64,000 nucleotides of DNA from assembly GCA_026393475.1 (NCBI GenBank), contig JAPLAA010000126.1:1-64000 (forward strand). Direction: 5' to 3'. A program made the position numbers and the translations under genes. This document shows positions 41,968 through 50,471 of the stretch, one piece after another. The DNA is from Actinomycetota bacterium. GTDB taxonomy: Bacteria; Actinomycetota; Acidimicrobiia; Acidimicrobiales; Ilumatobacteraceae. Position 1 is the stretch's first letter; every line of letters begins with the position of its first letter. The notes beneath the pieces are model-generated. The model saw nothing but the letters and a program-made list of their open reading frames with translations, was not told the origin of the DNA and did not search any database.

Positions 41968-41998
41968 GCGCCGAACCTAGGCGCGCGTACCGGTGCTC

Positions 41999-42041
41999 CC
42001 GGTCGCGAATCGTCCCGCTCTGCGAGAAGATCCGCGACCGG
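41999..42041 (-). terminator. Hairpin after the aconitase gene
   Basis: CCGGTCGCG (41999-42007) and CGCGACCGG (42033-42041) pair perfectly across a 25-nt loop. It lies 16 nt past the TGA at 42057, that is, where a terminator would sit if aconitase originally ended at the TGA and not at the upstream TAG. Confidence 0.55.
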
Positions 42042-42119
42042 TCGCGTCGGCTCGGATCAGGCCTGGCCCTCGGCGACCTTCTTGCGGACGACGTTGAGGG
42101 CCGAGCCGGCGAGGAACCA

Positions 42120-44327
42120 CTAGACCTGCTCGTCGCTGAAGGTGTGCACGCCCTCGAAGTCGATGACGGTGCCGTCGGGCTTCACGATCTGGCAGCGCAC
42201 GTTCTGGCCGGGCTTGGGCGGCAGGTCGAGCACGTTGATGCGGTCGTCCTCACCCACGAGGTCGTAGGTGGCCGGGTCGGCGAAGGTGAGGGGCACCATG
42301 CCCTGCTTCTTCAGGTTCGTCTCGTGGATGCGGGCGAAGCTGCGGGTGATGATCACCACGCCGTTGCGGAACCGGGGCTCCATCGCCGCGTGCTCACGCG
42401 ACGAACCCTCGCCGTAGTTGCGGTCGCCGATCGCCACCCAGCGGATGCCCGCCTCGCTGTACTTCTTGGCGAGGTTGGGGAAGGTGTCGACGCTGCCGTC
42501 GCGGACGTCCTTGCCGTGGCCCGCTTCGTACTGGTCGCCGTATGCGTTGATCGCGCCGAGGAACAGGTTGCCCGAGATGTTCTCGAGGTGGCCGCGGTAG
42601 GTGAGCCACTTGCCCGCCGCCGAGATGTGGTCGGTGGTGCACTTGCCCTGGGCCTTCATCAGCACCGGCAGGCCGAGGTAGTCGTTGCCGTCCCATGCCG
42701 GGAACGGCTGCAGGAGCTGGAGGCGGTCGCTGGTGGGGGAGACCTCCACGAGCACGCCCGATCCGTCGGCCGGCGGCGCGGTGAAGGTGTTCTGGCCCGG
42801 GTCGTAGCCGGCGTCGGGGAGCACCTCGCCCACGGGCGGATCGAGCAGCACCTCGGTGCCGTCGGGTGCCGTGATCGTGTCGGTGGTGGGGTCGAAGTCG
42901 AGGCGCCCGGCGAGCGCGAGCGCCACCACCGTGTCGGGCGAGGTGACGAAGCTGAGCGTGTTGGCCGAGCCGTCGTTGCGCTTCGGGAAGTTGCGGTTGT
43001 ACGAGTTGACGATCGTGTTCGGCCTGCCGGTGACGCTGGCCGGGCGGTCCCACTGGCCGATGCACGGGCCGCACGCGTTGGCGAGCACGGTGGCGCCGAT
43101 CGCCTCGAGGTCGGCGATGAGGCCGTCGCGCTCGATCGTGGCGCGGGTCTGCTCGGAACCGGGCGTGACCAGCAACTCGACCTTGGCCGTCAGGCCACGG
43201 GCCGCTGCCTGGCGGGCGATCGACGCGGCGCGGGTGATGTCCTCGTACGAGCTGTTGGTGCAGCTGCCGATGAGGGTGGAGCTGATCTCGAGCGGCCAGT
43301 CGTTGGCGCGGGCCTCGGCACCCACCTGGGCGCCGACTCGGTTGGCGCGGTCGGGGGAGTGGGGGCCGTTGATGAGCGGCTTCAGCTGGTCGAGGTCGAT
43401 CTCGACGAGCTGGTCGTACTGGGCGCCGTCGTCGGGGCGCAGGTTCGCTGCGGCCTTGTCGGCGGCGTCGGCGATCGCCTCGCGGCCGGTGGCCTTCAGG
43501 TACTGGGCCATGTTGTGGTCGTAGGGGAACACGCTGCACGTGGCGCCGATCTCGGCGCCCATGTTGCAGATGGTGGCCTTGCCGGTGGCCGAGATGCTGT
43601 CGGCGCCCGGGCCGTGGTATTCGATGATCGCGCCGGTGCCGCCCTCGACGGTGAGCACGCGGGCGACCTCGAGGATGACGTCCTTCGGCGACGACCAGCC
43701 CGAGAGCGTGCCGGTGAGCTTGACGCCGATGACCTTCGGCCAGCGGACGTTGAACGGGAAGCCGGTCATGACGTCGACGGCGTCTGCGCCGCCCACGCCG
43801 ATCGCGACCATGCCGAGGCCGCCGGCGTTGGGGGTGTGGCTGTCGGTGCCGATCATCATCCCGCCGGGGAACGCGTAGTTCTCGAGCACGACCTGGTGGA
43901 TGATGCCGCTGCCGGGGCCCCAGAAGCCGATGCCGTACTTGGCGCTCACGGAGCGGAGGAAGTCGTAGACCTCCTTGTTGGTGTCGACCGCGACACCGAG
44001 GTCGATGCGGGCGCCGACCTTGGCCTGGATCAGGTGGTCGCAGTGCACGGTCGACGGCACCGCGGTGGTGGGCAGGCCGGCGGTCATGAACTGCAGCAGC
44101 GCCATCTGCGCGGTCGCGTCCTGCATCGCGACGCGGTCGGGGTGGAAGTCGTTGTAGGTGCCGCCGCGCTCGATCGGCTCGGTCGGGTCGTACAGGTGGT
44201 TGAGGAGGATCTTCTCCGTGAGGGTGAGCGCGCGGCCGAAGCGGGCGCGGCCTGCCGCGGCGCGCTCGTCGAGCGTGGCGTAGACGCCCTGTACGAGTTC
44301 GATCGGTGTTCCGGCGGTGACGGTCAT
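42120..44327 (-). CDS. acn: Aconitate hydratase (mitochondrial type), C-terminus cut by TAG
   Basis: A 735-residue enzyme interconverting citrate and isocitrate. Fe-S ligands occur in [11 protein letters not shown] and [33 protein letters not shown] and [14 protein letters not shown] are active-site loops. The start at ATG 44327 follows GAGGAG. The frame stops at TAG (42122-42120) after FSDEQV, but the same frame then reads WFLAGSALNVVRKK and ends at TGA 42057 after 20 codons. WF-AGSALN is the conserved C-terminal motif of this aconitase type (EWFRAGSALN in human ACO2), so a Glu codon GAG seems to have become TAG. Activity may be reduced, or readthrough may occur; a sequencing error is possible. 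Confidence 0.95.
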   Translation of the reverse strand: MTVTAGTPIELVQGVYATLDERAAAGRARFGRALTLTEKILLNHLYDPTEPIERGGTYNDFHPDRVAMQDATAQMALLQFMTAGLPTTAVPSTVHCDHLIQAKVGARIDLGVAVDTNKEVYDFLRSVSAKYGIGFWGPGSGIIHQVVLENYAFPGGMMIGTDSHTPNAGGLGMVAIGVGGADAVDVMTGFPFNVRWPKVIGVKLTGTLSGWSSPKDVILEVARVLTVEGGTGAIIEYHGPGADSISATGKATICNMGAEIGATCSVFPYDHNMAQYLKATGREAIADAADKAAANLRPDDGAQYDQLVEIDLDQLKPLINGPHSPDRANRVGAQVGAEARANDWPLEISSTLIGSCTNSSYEDITRAASIARQAAARGLTAKVELLVTPGSEQTRATIERDGLIADLEAIGATVLANACGPCIGQWDRPASVTGRPNTIVNSYNRNFPKRNDGSANTLSFVTSPDTVVALALAGRLDFDPTTDTITAPDGTEVLLDPPVGEVLPDAGYDPGQNTFTAPPADGSGVLVEVSPTSDRLQLLQPFPAWDGNDYLGLPVLMKAQGKCTTDHISAAGKWLTYRGHLENISGNLFLGAINAYGDQYEAGHGKDVRDGSVDTFPNLAKKYSEAGIRWVAIGDRNYGEGSSREHAAMEPRFRNGVVIITRSFARIHETNLKKQGMVPLTFADPATYDLVGEDDRINVLDLPPKPGQNVRCQIVKPDGTVIDFEGVHTFSDEQV

Positions 44328-44431
44328 GGTGGCTCCTCTATCCTCGGGTGTTCAGTCGCGAACTGGTCGTGACGAGATCGATCGTGCGGTCGCCCGCACC
44401 TCCGACCGGTGCGAGTCCCCGCACCGCTCGA

Positions 44432-44449
44432 TGTAGACAACTCTAATAC
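44432..44449. promoter_or_regulatory. AT-rich divergent promoter patch between acn and GHMP operon
   Basis: TGTAGACA (44432-44439) resembles a HutC/GntR operator half-site (GT-N-TA-N-AC), and TAATAC (44444-44449) could be a -10 element. It sits next to GTG 44452 and 105 nt from the aconitase ATG. On the minus strand TTGT recurs 11 bp apart. The GntR gene two positions downstream is a candidate binder. Weak evidence. Confidence 0.35.
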
Positions 44450-44451
44450 AA

Positions 44452-45603
44452 GTGACCTCTCCCCACAATCATCTCCCCGACTCGACGATCACGCGGCCGC
44501 TGCGGCGGCCGCCCGTGATCCTCGTGCACGCCACCGCCCCCACGCGCACCGCCGACGTGGGCGGTTGGACCGATACGTGGTTCGCCCGCCGCGGCAGCGT
44601 GTGCAACATCGCGATCGACCACCGCTCCGACGTCCGCCTCCGCGCCCAACCCGGATCCGAGCGCTGGGTCCGTCTCATCGTCCGCATGACGGGCGAGGAC
44701 TACGAATTCTCGATGGGCGACCCACCGGGCCGCCACCCGATCATCGAGCACGCGATCGTCGCCTCCGACATCCCCGGCTCGATCGAGGTCGACATCGCCG
44801 ACTCGACGGTCCCGGGTTCGGGCCTCGGCACCTCCGCCTCGGTCATGGTGGCACTCGTCAGCGCGCTCGCCGCCGCGATCGGCGACCCGCTCGACGCAGG
44901 CGAGGCAGCGGCGATGGCGCACTCGTACGAGACGGTGACGGGCAAGCAGTCGGGCGTGCAGGACCATGCGGCTGCCGCGTGGGGCGGCATCAGCCGGTTC
45001 GACGTCCAGTACCCGATGGTGCGGCGCGAGCTGATCGTGCCGCCGCCGGCCGCCGCTGCACAGCTCGCCGCCCGCCTCCACACGATCTACCTCGGCGCGC
45101 CGCACGCCTCGTCGGCACTGCACGACGAGGTGATCGCACGGCTCGACGCCGGCCACGGCGAGGACGAACTCGAGCAGATGCGCATGGCCGCCCGGGCCGC
45201 CGCCGACGCGCTCGCCCTCGGCGACCTCGGCGCCTACGGCATGGCGCTGCACGAGAGCCACGAGGCGATCGAGTCGATGCACGCCGGGCTCGTGGGCGAC
45301 GACGCGCACGCCCTCGCGGTGCTCGCTCGTGAGCACGGCGCCCGCGGCTGGAAGGTGAACGGCGCCGGCGGTCACGGTGGTTCGATGGCCGTGCTCGGCC
45401 CCGAGGACCCCGAAGCCGACCTTGCGTTCCGCGCCGCGATCGCGCAGCATGCCGGGTGGCAGCGGTTCGACGCGGCGCTCGGCGCGCCGGGCGTCACGAC
45501 GGAGGTGTCGGTGATGGAGGGCAAGGATCTCGCGGAGCTGCGGGCAGCGCTCGCCGACGACGACAGCGACCCCACCGGCGACCTGCTCCGGAGCCATCCG
45601 TGA
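44452..45603 (+). CDS. GHMP-family sugar kinase
   Basis: A 383-residue ATP-dependent kinase of the galactokinase/heptose-7-phosphate kinase group. ATAPTRTADVGGWTDTWFAR is motif 1 (substrate end), PGSGLGTSASVMVALVSAL the ATP-binding motif 2, and WKVNGAGGHGGSMAVLGPED motif 3. Substrate: most like D-glycero-alpha-D-manno-heptose 7-phosphate or fucose kinases, but this is not certain. The chosen start is GTG 44452; GTG 44515 would place the protein right at VILVHATAPT and is a good alternative. The four-base GTGA overlap ties it to the GntR regulator. Confidence 0.82.
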   Translation: MTSPHNHLPDSTITRPLRRPPVILVHATAPTRTADVGGWTDTWFARRGSVCNIAIDHRSDVRLRAQPGSERWVRLIVRMTGEDYEFSMGDPPGRHPIIEHAIVASDIPGSIEVDIADSTVPGSGLGTSASVMVALVSALAAAIGDPLDAGEAAAMAHSYETVTGKQSGVQDHAAAAWGGISRFDVQYPMVRRELIVPPPAAAAQLAARLHTIYLGAPHASSALHDEVIARLDAGHGEDELEQMRMAARAAADALALGDLGAYGMALHESHEAIESMHAGLVGDDAHALAVLAREHGARGWKVNGAGGHGGSMAVLGPEDPEADLAFRAAIAQHAGWQRFDAALGAPGVTTEVSVMEGKDLAELRAALADDDSDPTGDLLRSHP

Positions 45604-46325
45604 GGACCATCCGCTACCAGCAGATCGCCGACGAGCTCCGCGCTCGTCTCAGCGCCGTCGGCGCGGGCGAGGTGCTGCCGAGCGAGGCCGATCTCTCCAC
45701 CGAGTTCGGCGTGAGCCGCGTCACGATCCGGCGTGCCCTCGAGATCCTGCGCGACGAGGGCCTCGTCGACGCCCGTCAGGGCTTCGGCTGGTACGTCGCC
45801 GGTGAACCGCTGCGCCAGCATCTCGACGAGCTCGGCACGATCGAGGGCCAGCTCGAGCGTCGCGGCATCAAGCCCGAGCGGCGGGTGATCGAGTTCGACT
45901 TCCGGGCCGCGCCCAAGCGCGTCGCGGAGGTGCTCGGTGTCGATCAGGTCCTGCGTGTGAAGCGTCTGAACCTCGCCGACGGTCAGCCGTTCGCGGTGGT
46001 CACCGTGTGGTGCCCGGCCGAGCTCGGCCAGCACCTCAGCCGACACGACGTCGAGCAGCGGCCGTTCTACGAGATGCTCGGCGTCGCCCTGCGCGGTGCG
46101 ACCCAGACCATCGGTGCCGACTCGGTCGACGGCGCCGACGCGAAGCTGCTCGGGGTCCCGGCCTCCAGCCCGGTCCTTCGCTGCGAACGCATCACGACCG
46201 ACACCCAGGGCCGCCCCGTCCTGATGAGCGAGCACGTCTTCCCGGCCCGTCGCACCGAGTTCGTCGTCGAGCTCCCGACCGCCGAACCGAGCGTGTTGCC
46301 CACCGGGCTGCGCCTGGTGGAATGA
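45600..46325 (+). CDS. GntR/HutC-family transcriptional regulator
   Basis: A 241-residue regulator with an N-terminal winged helix (YQQIADELRARLSAVGAGEV, LSTEFGVSRVTIRRALEILR) and a C-terminal UTRA ligand domain (LRVKRLNLADGQPFAVVTVW, VLRCERITTDTQGRPVLMSE). UTRA proteins usually sense sugars or small phosphorylated metabolites, fitting the kinase that overlaps it by four bases. It may act at the AT-rich site before the kinase gene. GTG 45600 is the start. Confidence 0.92.
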   Translation: MRTIRYQQIADELRARLSAVGAGEVLPSEADLSTEFGVSRVTIRRALEILRDEGLVDARQGFGWYVAGEPLRQHLDELGTIEGQLERRGIKPERRVIEFDFRAAPKRVAEVLGVDQVLRVKRLNLADGQPFAVVTVWCPAELGQHLSRHDVEQRPFYEMLGVALRGATQTIGADSVDGADAKLLGVPASSPVLRCERITTDTQGRPVLMSEHVFPARRTEFVVELPTAEPSVLPTGLRLVE

Positions 46326-46340
46326 CCGGCTGAAGGGACG

Positions 46341-47288
46341 ATGACGGCGATGTTCATCTGGGCTCCCACCGTGGTTCCACCGACCATCGAGGCGGTGCTC
46401 GACGGGAGCGACGGCGGGTTCTGGGACCGCGTCGGCGAGTGGTTCCGCACGACCGGCATCACCATCGGGGTGATCCTGATCGTGGCGTTGGTGCTCACCA
46501 AGGTGGTCAGCCTGGTCGCCAAGCGTCAGGCGCGGAAGTTCAGCGAGCGGCAACGGCTCACGACCGATCCGCGGACCAGCACGGTCGGCGCACACCAGCA
46601 GGCGCTGATGGGCGCGCTGCGCTGGGCGATCAACTTCTCGATCGTGTTCATGGCGATCATCTGGGTGCTGATCGAGCTCAACCTGCCGTCGACCGCCGTC
46701 GTGCCGCTCGCGTCGGTCGTCGGTGCGGGGCTCGGCTTCGGTGCCCAGCAGATCGTGGGCGACGTGCTGTCCGGCATGTTCATCCTCAGCGAGCGCCAGT
46801 TCGGCGTCGGCGACCTGGTGAGGGTCGGCCCGCTGATGGGCGTCGGCTGGGTCGAGGGCCACGTCGAGGAGATGACGCTGCGCGTCACCAAGCTGCGCAC
46901 CTTCGACGGCGACCTGGTCACGATCGCGAACGGTGAGCTGCGCCAGAGCGTCAACGCGTCGCGCGACTGGGCCCGGGTGCTCATCAAGGTGCCGCTCGGT
47001 CGCGATGTCGACCTCGACGAAGTGGCGGCGCGCCTGGACGAGGTCGGGGCGGCGATGGCGATCGAACCGCAATGGGCGCCGATCGTGCTCGAGGCGCCGA
47101 AGGTGTCAGGCCTCGACGATCTCGGCGCCGACAGCGTGCACATGCGGGTCGTGGGCCGAACGCTCCCGGCGCAGCAGTGGAAGGTGGCGCGCGAACTGCG
47201 TCGACGCATCGCGCTCGCACTGCGGGCCATGGACGTCAAGGTGCGTCCGAGCGAGGAACCGAACTCCCTCGCCGCCGACGACGACTGA
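46341..47288 (+). CDS. MscS-family mechanosensitive channel
   Basis: A 315-residue membrane protein. TM helices lie near residues 38-60 (TGITIGVILIVALVLTKVVS), 90-112 and 120-145. The pore helix is VVPLASVVGAGLGFGAQQIV followed by GDVLSGMFILSERQFGVGDL, the classic MscS region, with the beta domain beginning GHVEEMTLRVTKLRTFDGDL. It protects against hypo-osmotic shock. ATG 46341 lies 15 nt after the GntR gene, so it may share that mRNA. Confidence 0.92.
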   Translation: MTAMFIWAPTVVPPTIEAVLDGSDGGFWDRVGEWFRTTGITIGVILIVALVLTKVVSLVAKRQARKFSERQRLTTDPRTSTVGAHQQALMGALRWAINFSIVFMAIIWVLIELNLPSTAVVPLASVVGAGLGFGAQQIVGDVLSGMFILSERQFGVGDLVRVGPLMGVGWVEGHVEEMTLRVTKLRTFDGDLVTIANGELRQSVNASRDWARVLIKVPLGRDVDLDEVAARLDEVGAAMAIEPQWAPIVLEAPKVSGLDDLGADSVHMRVVGRTLPAQQWKVARELRRRIALALRAMDVKVRPSEEPNSLAADDD

Positions 47289-47305
47289 TCGAGCCGGTCG
47301 ACGCC

Positions 47306-48109
47306 TCAGGCCCGGATGTACGCGTCGTCGACGAGGCGGGCCGCCTGGTCGGTGACGTCGAGCGCGGCGCTGGTCGCCACGTCGTCGGCCCAGCCGCGAC
47401 CGATGAGTTCACGACCCGAACCAGAGCCGGCGATCGCGTCGAACAGACGGGGCCGGGCCGCCACGAACGCGGCCCGAGCGGCCGCCGCTTCCGGCGAGCA
47501 CCCTGGGGCGGACACTGCGGCGGCGGGATCGAGCGCGGTCAGGACCGCACCGGCGCCGAGCAGGTCCTCCACCGCCGGCCGGATCGGGCCGGTGGCGCCG
47601 TGCCAGCGTTCGCCCGCGGCGATCACAGCGATCGTGCCGGTGGCCCCTGCGAGGCGACGGGCGAGGCGGGCGGTCGCCGTGGCGTTGCGGAGGCATCCGG
47701 CCAGCACGTGACGGGCGCCATGATCGCGAGCGGCGAACGACAGCGCCGACCCGTTGGGTGACGGGAGGACGAGCCGCAGTGGGGTGGAGACCGCGAGCAG
47801 GTCGGTGGGTGACAACGACAGCTCGCCGTGCTCGCGCCGACCGGCGAGGTGAGCGTCGCGGGCCACCGCGTACGCGGCGGCACCGTCGTCGGCCCAGCGG
47901 TAGGGGAACACCGTGCTGCCGCTCTCGACCGCGGCGCTGACCGCCGAGGTGAACCGCAGGACGTCGACGATCACGACGACGTCGGCGAGGGGTGCCAGGG
48001 TGCGCAGGCCGTTCGGGCCCCAGTCGAACCGGTAGGAGAAGCCCGCCTGGGTGCACCACTCGGCACCTCGGGCGCCGCTCGGTTGATCGGTGTCGAGCTC
48101 CGCGACCAT
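47306..48109 (-). CDS. comB: 2-phosphosulfolactate phosphatase family protein (ComB)
   Basis: A 267-residue hydrolase of the ComB family. VVIVDVLRFTSAVSAAVESG carries the DVxR motif typical of ComB near the N-terminus, with LVLPSPNGSALSFAARDHGA, LAGCLRNATATARLARRLAG and the ending ARLVDDAYIRA. In methanogens ComB serves coenzyme M synthesis; bacterial homologues are common, but their substrate is unclear and no other CoM gene is present here. It converges on the MscS gene, with 17 nt between stop codons. Confidence 0.85.
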   Translation of the reverse strand: MVAELDTDQPSGARGAEWCTQAGFSYRFDWGPNGLRTLAPLADVVVIVDVLRFTSAVSAAVESGSTVFPYRWADDGAAAYAVARDAHLAGRREHGELSLSPTDLLAVSTPLRLVLPSPNGSALSFAARDHGARHVLAGCLRNATATARLARRLAGATGTIAVIAAGERWHGATGPIRPAVEDLLGAGAVLTALDPAAAVSAPGCSPEAAAARAAFVAARPRLFDAIAGSGSGRELIGRGWADDVATSAALDVTDQAARLVDDAYIRA

Positions 48110-48177
48110 GCGTTCCGTCCCCGCCTCGTTCCCGCCCCGTCGGCGTCCGTGTGTCCTGCCCGTCCGTGCGGGTCAGC

Positions 48178-48825
48178 TCACCACTGGTCCCAGTGGAGGA
48201 TGGGCTCGAGGGGGAGGCGCTTGGCCTGCTTGAACTCGGTGCCGATCGTGTAGGCGATCGGGAACATGCCGGCCTGGGTGACGCCGTCGGGGATGCCGAG
48301 GAGCTCCTTGGCCTGCTGCTCGCCACCACCGATGAGGTGGATCGTGGTCCACGCCGTGCCGAGTCCGCGCTCGCGGGCGGCGAGCATGAAGTTCCACACG
48401 GCCGGCAGCAGCGAACCCCACGCCGATGCGGCCTGGAAGGTCGGTGCCCGGTCGAGGTCGCCCATGATGCACGGCACCATGATCACCGGCACGCGGTGGA
48501 AGTTCTCGGTGAGGTACGTCGCCGATTCGGTGATCTTGTCCTTCTGCTCGTAGCGCAGGTCGCCGGGCTCGTAGGTGTTCGACTTGGCGCTGCCCGCGTA
48601 GATCGAGAAGTTGTGGGCGTAGATGTCGGCGAGGCCCTTCTTCTTCTCCGGGTCGGTCACCATGATCCACTGCCAACCCTGGCTGTTGGAACCCGTCGGC
48701 GCCTGGAGTGCGATCTGCAGGCACTCCTCGATCACCTCGCGCTCGACCGGCGTGTCGAAGTCGAGGCGCTTGCGGACGGCGCGGGTGGAGGTGAGGACTT
48801 CGTCGGCGGAGAGGTTGAGCTTCAT
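48178..48825 (-). CDS. Nitroreductase family protein
   Basis: A 215-residue FMN-dependent oxidoreductase distinct from the one at 41317. MKLNLSADEVLTSTRAVRKR holds the R-A-V-R-K-R motif. CLQIALQAPTGSNSQGWQWI is the flavin segment, AARERGLGTAWTTIHLIGGG and LLGIPDGVTQAGMFPIAYTI the C-terminal one. The subgroup is frequent in actinobacteria. Substrate unknown. ATG 48825 diverges from the TM2 gene. Confidence 0.88.
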   Translation of the reverse strand: MKLNLSADEVLTSTRAVRKRLDFDTPVEREVIEECLQIALQAPTGSNSQGWQWIMVTDPEKKKGLADIYAHNFSIYAGSAKSNTYEPGDLRYEQKDKITESATYLTENFHRVPVIMVPCIMGDLDRAPTFQAASAWGSLLPAVWNFMLAARERGLGTAWTTIHLIGGGEQQAKELLGIPDGVTQAGMFPIAYTIGTEFKQAKRLPLEPILHWDQW

Positions 48826-48960
48826 ACGGAGCGCAGCTTGCCACCCGTGGCGGCGGCACGTCGCCGTGGAGGTCGACGGCGCCGGGTCGGTCGGGTCCGG
48901 GGAGCGGTCCGGCCGACCGAACTACCATCGGGCGCGGTTCGGGTGCTCGACACCCGCACC

Positions 48961-49010
48961 AGCGATGACCAGCGATGACCAGCGACGACCAGCGACGACC
49001 AGCGATGAGG
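48961..49010 (+). repeat. Five 10-bp tandem repeats upstream of TM2-domain gene
   Basis: AGCGAYGACC is repeated at 48961, 48971, 48981 and 48991, followed by a degenerate AGCGATGAGG at 49001. The last copy includes the ribosome binding site (GAGG) of the TM2-domain gene. The 10-bp period is not a multiple of 3, so an upstream in-frame start (ATG 48965) would not yield a repetitive peptide. Confidence 0.8.
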
Positions 49011-49015
49011 TCCCG

Positions 49016-49567
49016 ATGCATGAGCAACCCATGGGAGCACCACGACCGGCCGCCGGCTGGTACCCCGACACGGAACGTCCGGGTGGCAACCGCTACTGGG
49101 ACGGCGAACGCTGGACCGAGCATCGGCAGGCCCCGGTCGGTGACGCGCCTTCGTGGGGTGCCGGCGCGGCGTCGGCTCCGCCAGGTCCCGGGCCGGCACC
49201 GGCAGGGGACCTGTTCTGGGTGAGCACCCTGGGGCAGGAGATGGGCCCGTACACGGGCGGGCAGCTCCAGGCGATGGCCATCGCCAAGCAGGTGACCGCG
49301 AGCACCCAGGTGCGCACGGCGACCGGTGGCTGGTTCCCGTTGGGGCAGCTGCCGGGCGTGTTCTCCGACAAGGACTGGACGACCGCGCTGATCCTGTCGG
49401 TGCTGCTCGGCAGCCTCGGGGTCGACCAGTTCTACCTGGGCAACACCGGACTCGGCATCGCCAAGTTGCTCACGTGCGGCGGCCTCGGCATCTGGGCGAT
49501 CGTCGACGTCATCCGCATCGCGATGAACCAGGTGCCCGACTCGCTCGGGCGCCCGCTGCGCAAGTAG
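49016..49567 (+). CDS. DUF2510 / TM2 domain membrane protein
   Basis: A 183-residue protein. The N-terminal DUF2510 motif AGWYPDTERPGGNRYWDGER is followed by a Pro/Ala linker, a GYF_2-like FWVSTLGQEMGPYTGGQLQA segment, and two C-terminal membrane helices of a TM2 domain (ILSVLLGSLGVDQFYLGNTG, CGGLGIWAIVDVIRIAMNQV). Its function is unknown; such proteins are found widely in actinobacteria. ATG 49016 follows GAGG inside a tandem repeat. Ends with TAG. Confidence 0.88.
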   Translation: MHEQPMGAPRPAAGWYPDTERPGGNRYWDGERWTEHRQAPVGDAPSWGAGAASAPPGPGPAPAGDLFWVSTLGQEMGPYTGGQLQAMAIAKQVTASTQVRTATGGWFPLGQLPGVFSDKDWTTALILSVLLGSLGVDQFYLGNTGLGIAKLLTCGGLGIWAIVDVIRIAMNQVPDSLGRPLRK

Positions 49568-49635
49568 CGCTCGGACGCAATTCGGCTCGCCGAAATCGAC
49601 GCGGCAGGCGCCGTGCGGCGTGCGACGCTCGCGGG

Positions 49636-50454
49636 ATGAGCGACGACTACCTGCGCATCAACCTCGCGAACTGGAACAGCCGCGTCCCGCACCACGAGAT
49701 CGGCTACGACCTCGCCGCGCATCACGATCCGGCGCACCTGTCGCAGGTGGTCACCTTCGACCGCCCACGCCTCGGTGACGTCAGCGGGCTCGACGCGGTG
49801 CACCTGCAGTGCCACATCGGCACGGACACGGTCTCGCTCGCCAAGCTGGGTGCCCGGATGACCGGCCTCGACTTCTCCGAGCCCGCGCTCGAGGTGGCCC
49901 GACGGCTCGCGGCCGACTGCGGCCACGACATCGACTACGTGTGCAGCGACGTGTACGGCGCGGTCGAGTCGCTCGGTCGTGAGCGGTTCGACCTCGTCTA
50001 TACCGGCATCGGTGCGCTGTGCTGGTTGCCCGACGTGCGCCGGTGGGCACGCGTGGTCGCCGAGCTGCTGCGGCCGGGTGGGCGCCTGTTCATCCGCGAG
50101 GGGCATCCGATGCTGTGGTCGATGAGCGACCCGCGACCCGACGGGTTGGTCGTGGTCGAGTACCCGTACTTCGAGGTGGAGGGCGGCACCCTGTTCAGCG
50201 AGCCGCTGTCGTACGTCGACCATGAGGGCGAGCTCGAGTCGCCGGACATCGTCCACTTCAACCACGGGTTGGCCGAGATCGTCAACGCGTTGTGGGACGC
50301 GGGGCTGCAGCTGACGATGTTCGTCGAGCACGACTCGGTGCCGTGGAACGCGCTCGGCGACGCGATGGTGGGCGACGAGGCGGGGGAGTACCGGCTCCGC
50401 GACCAGCCGGCGCGACTGGCCGCGAGCTACACGCTGCAGGCCCTGAAGGGTTGA
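49636..50454 (+). CDS. SAM-dependent methyltransferase
   Basis: A 272-residue class I methyltransferase. The SAM-binding region is VHLQCHIGTDTVSLAKLGA followed by MTGLDFSEPALEVARRLAAD. Motif II is FDLVYTGIGALCWLPDVRRW and LLRPGGRLFIREGHPM gives motif III. MSDDYLRINLANWNSRVPHH is the usual start of this group, often annotated as class I SAM methyltransferase. The substrate is unknown; no partner gene helps. ATG 49636 is the start. Confidence 0.88.
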   Translation: MSDDYLRINLANWNSRVPHHEIGYDLAAHHDPAHLSQVVTFDRPRLGDVSGLDAVHLQCHIGTDTVSLAKLGARMTGLDFSEPALEVARRLAADCGHDIDYVCSDVYGAVESLGRERFDLVYTGIGALCWLPDVRRWARVVAELLRPGGRLFIREGHPMLWSMSDPRPDGLVVVEYPYFEVEGGTLFSEPLSYVDHEGELESPDIVHFNHGLAEIVNALWDAGLQLTMFVEHDSVPWNALGDAMVGDEAGEYRLRDQPARLAASYTLQALKG

Positions 50455-50471
50455 GGTGACAAACTGCGGGC

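Noticed and set aside
42120-42122. TAG in aconitase as pyrrolysine or reassigned codon
   Set aside because: TAG ends several other genes in the window (cysH, the siroheme gene, the TM2 gene, gltD), so it is a normal stop here; mutation or sequencing error is more likely.
42144-44372. 742-codon open frame antisense to aconitase
   Set aside because: Ordinary GC-bias shadow; aconitase active-site motifs on the minus strand are unambiguous.
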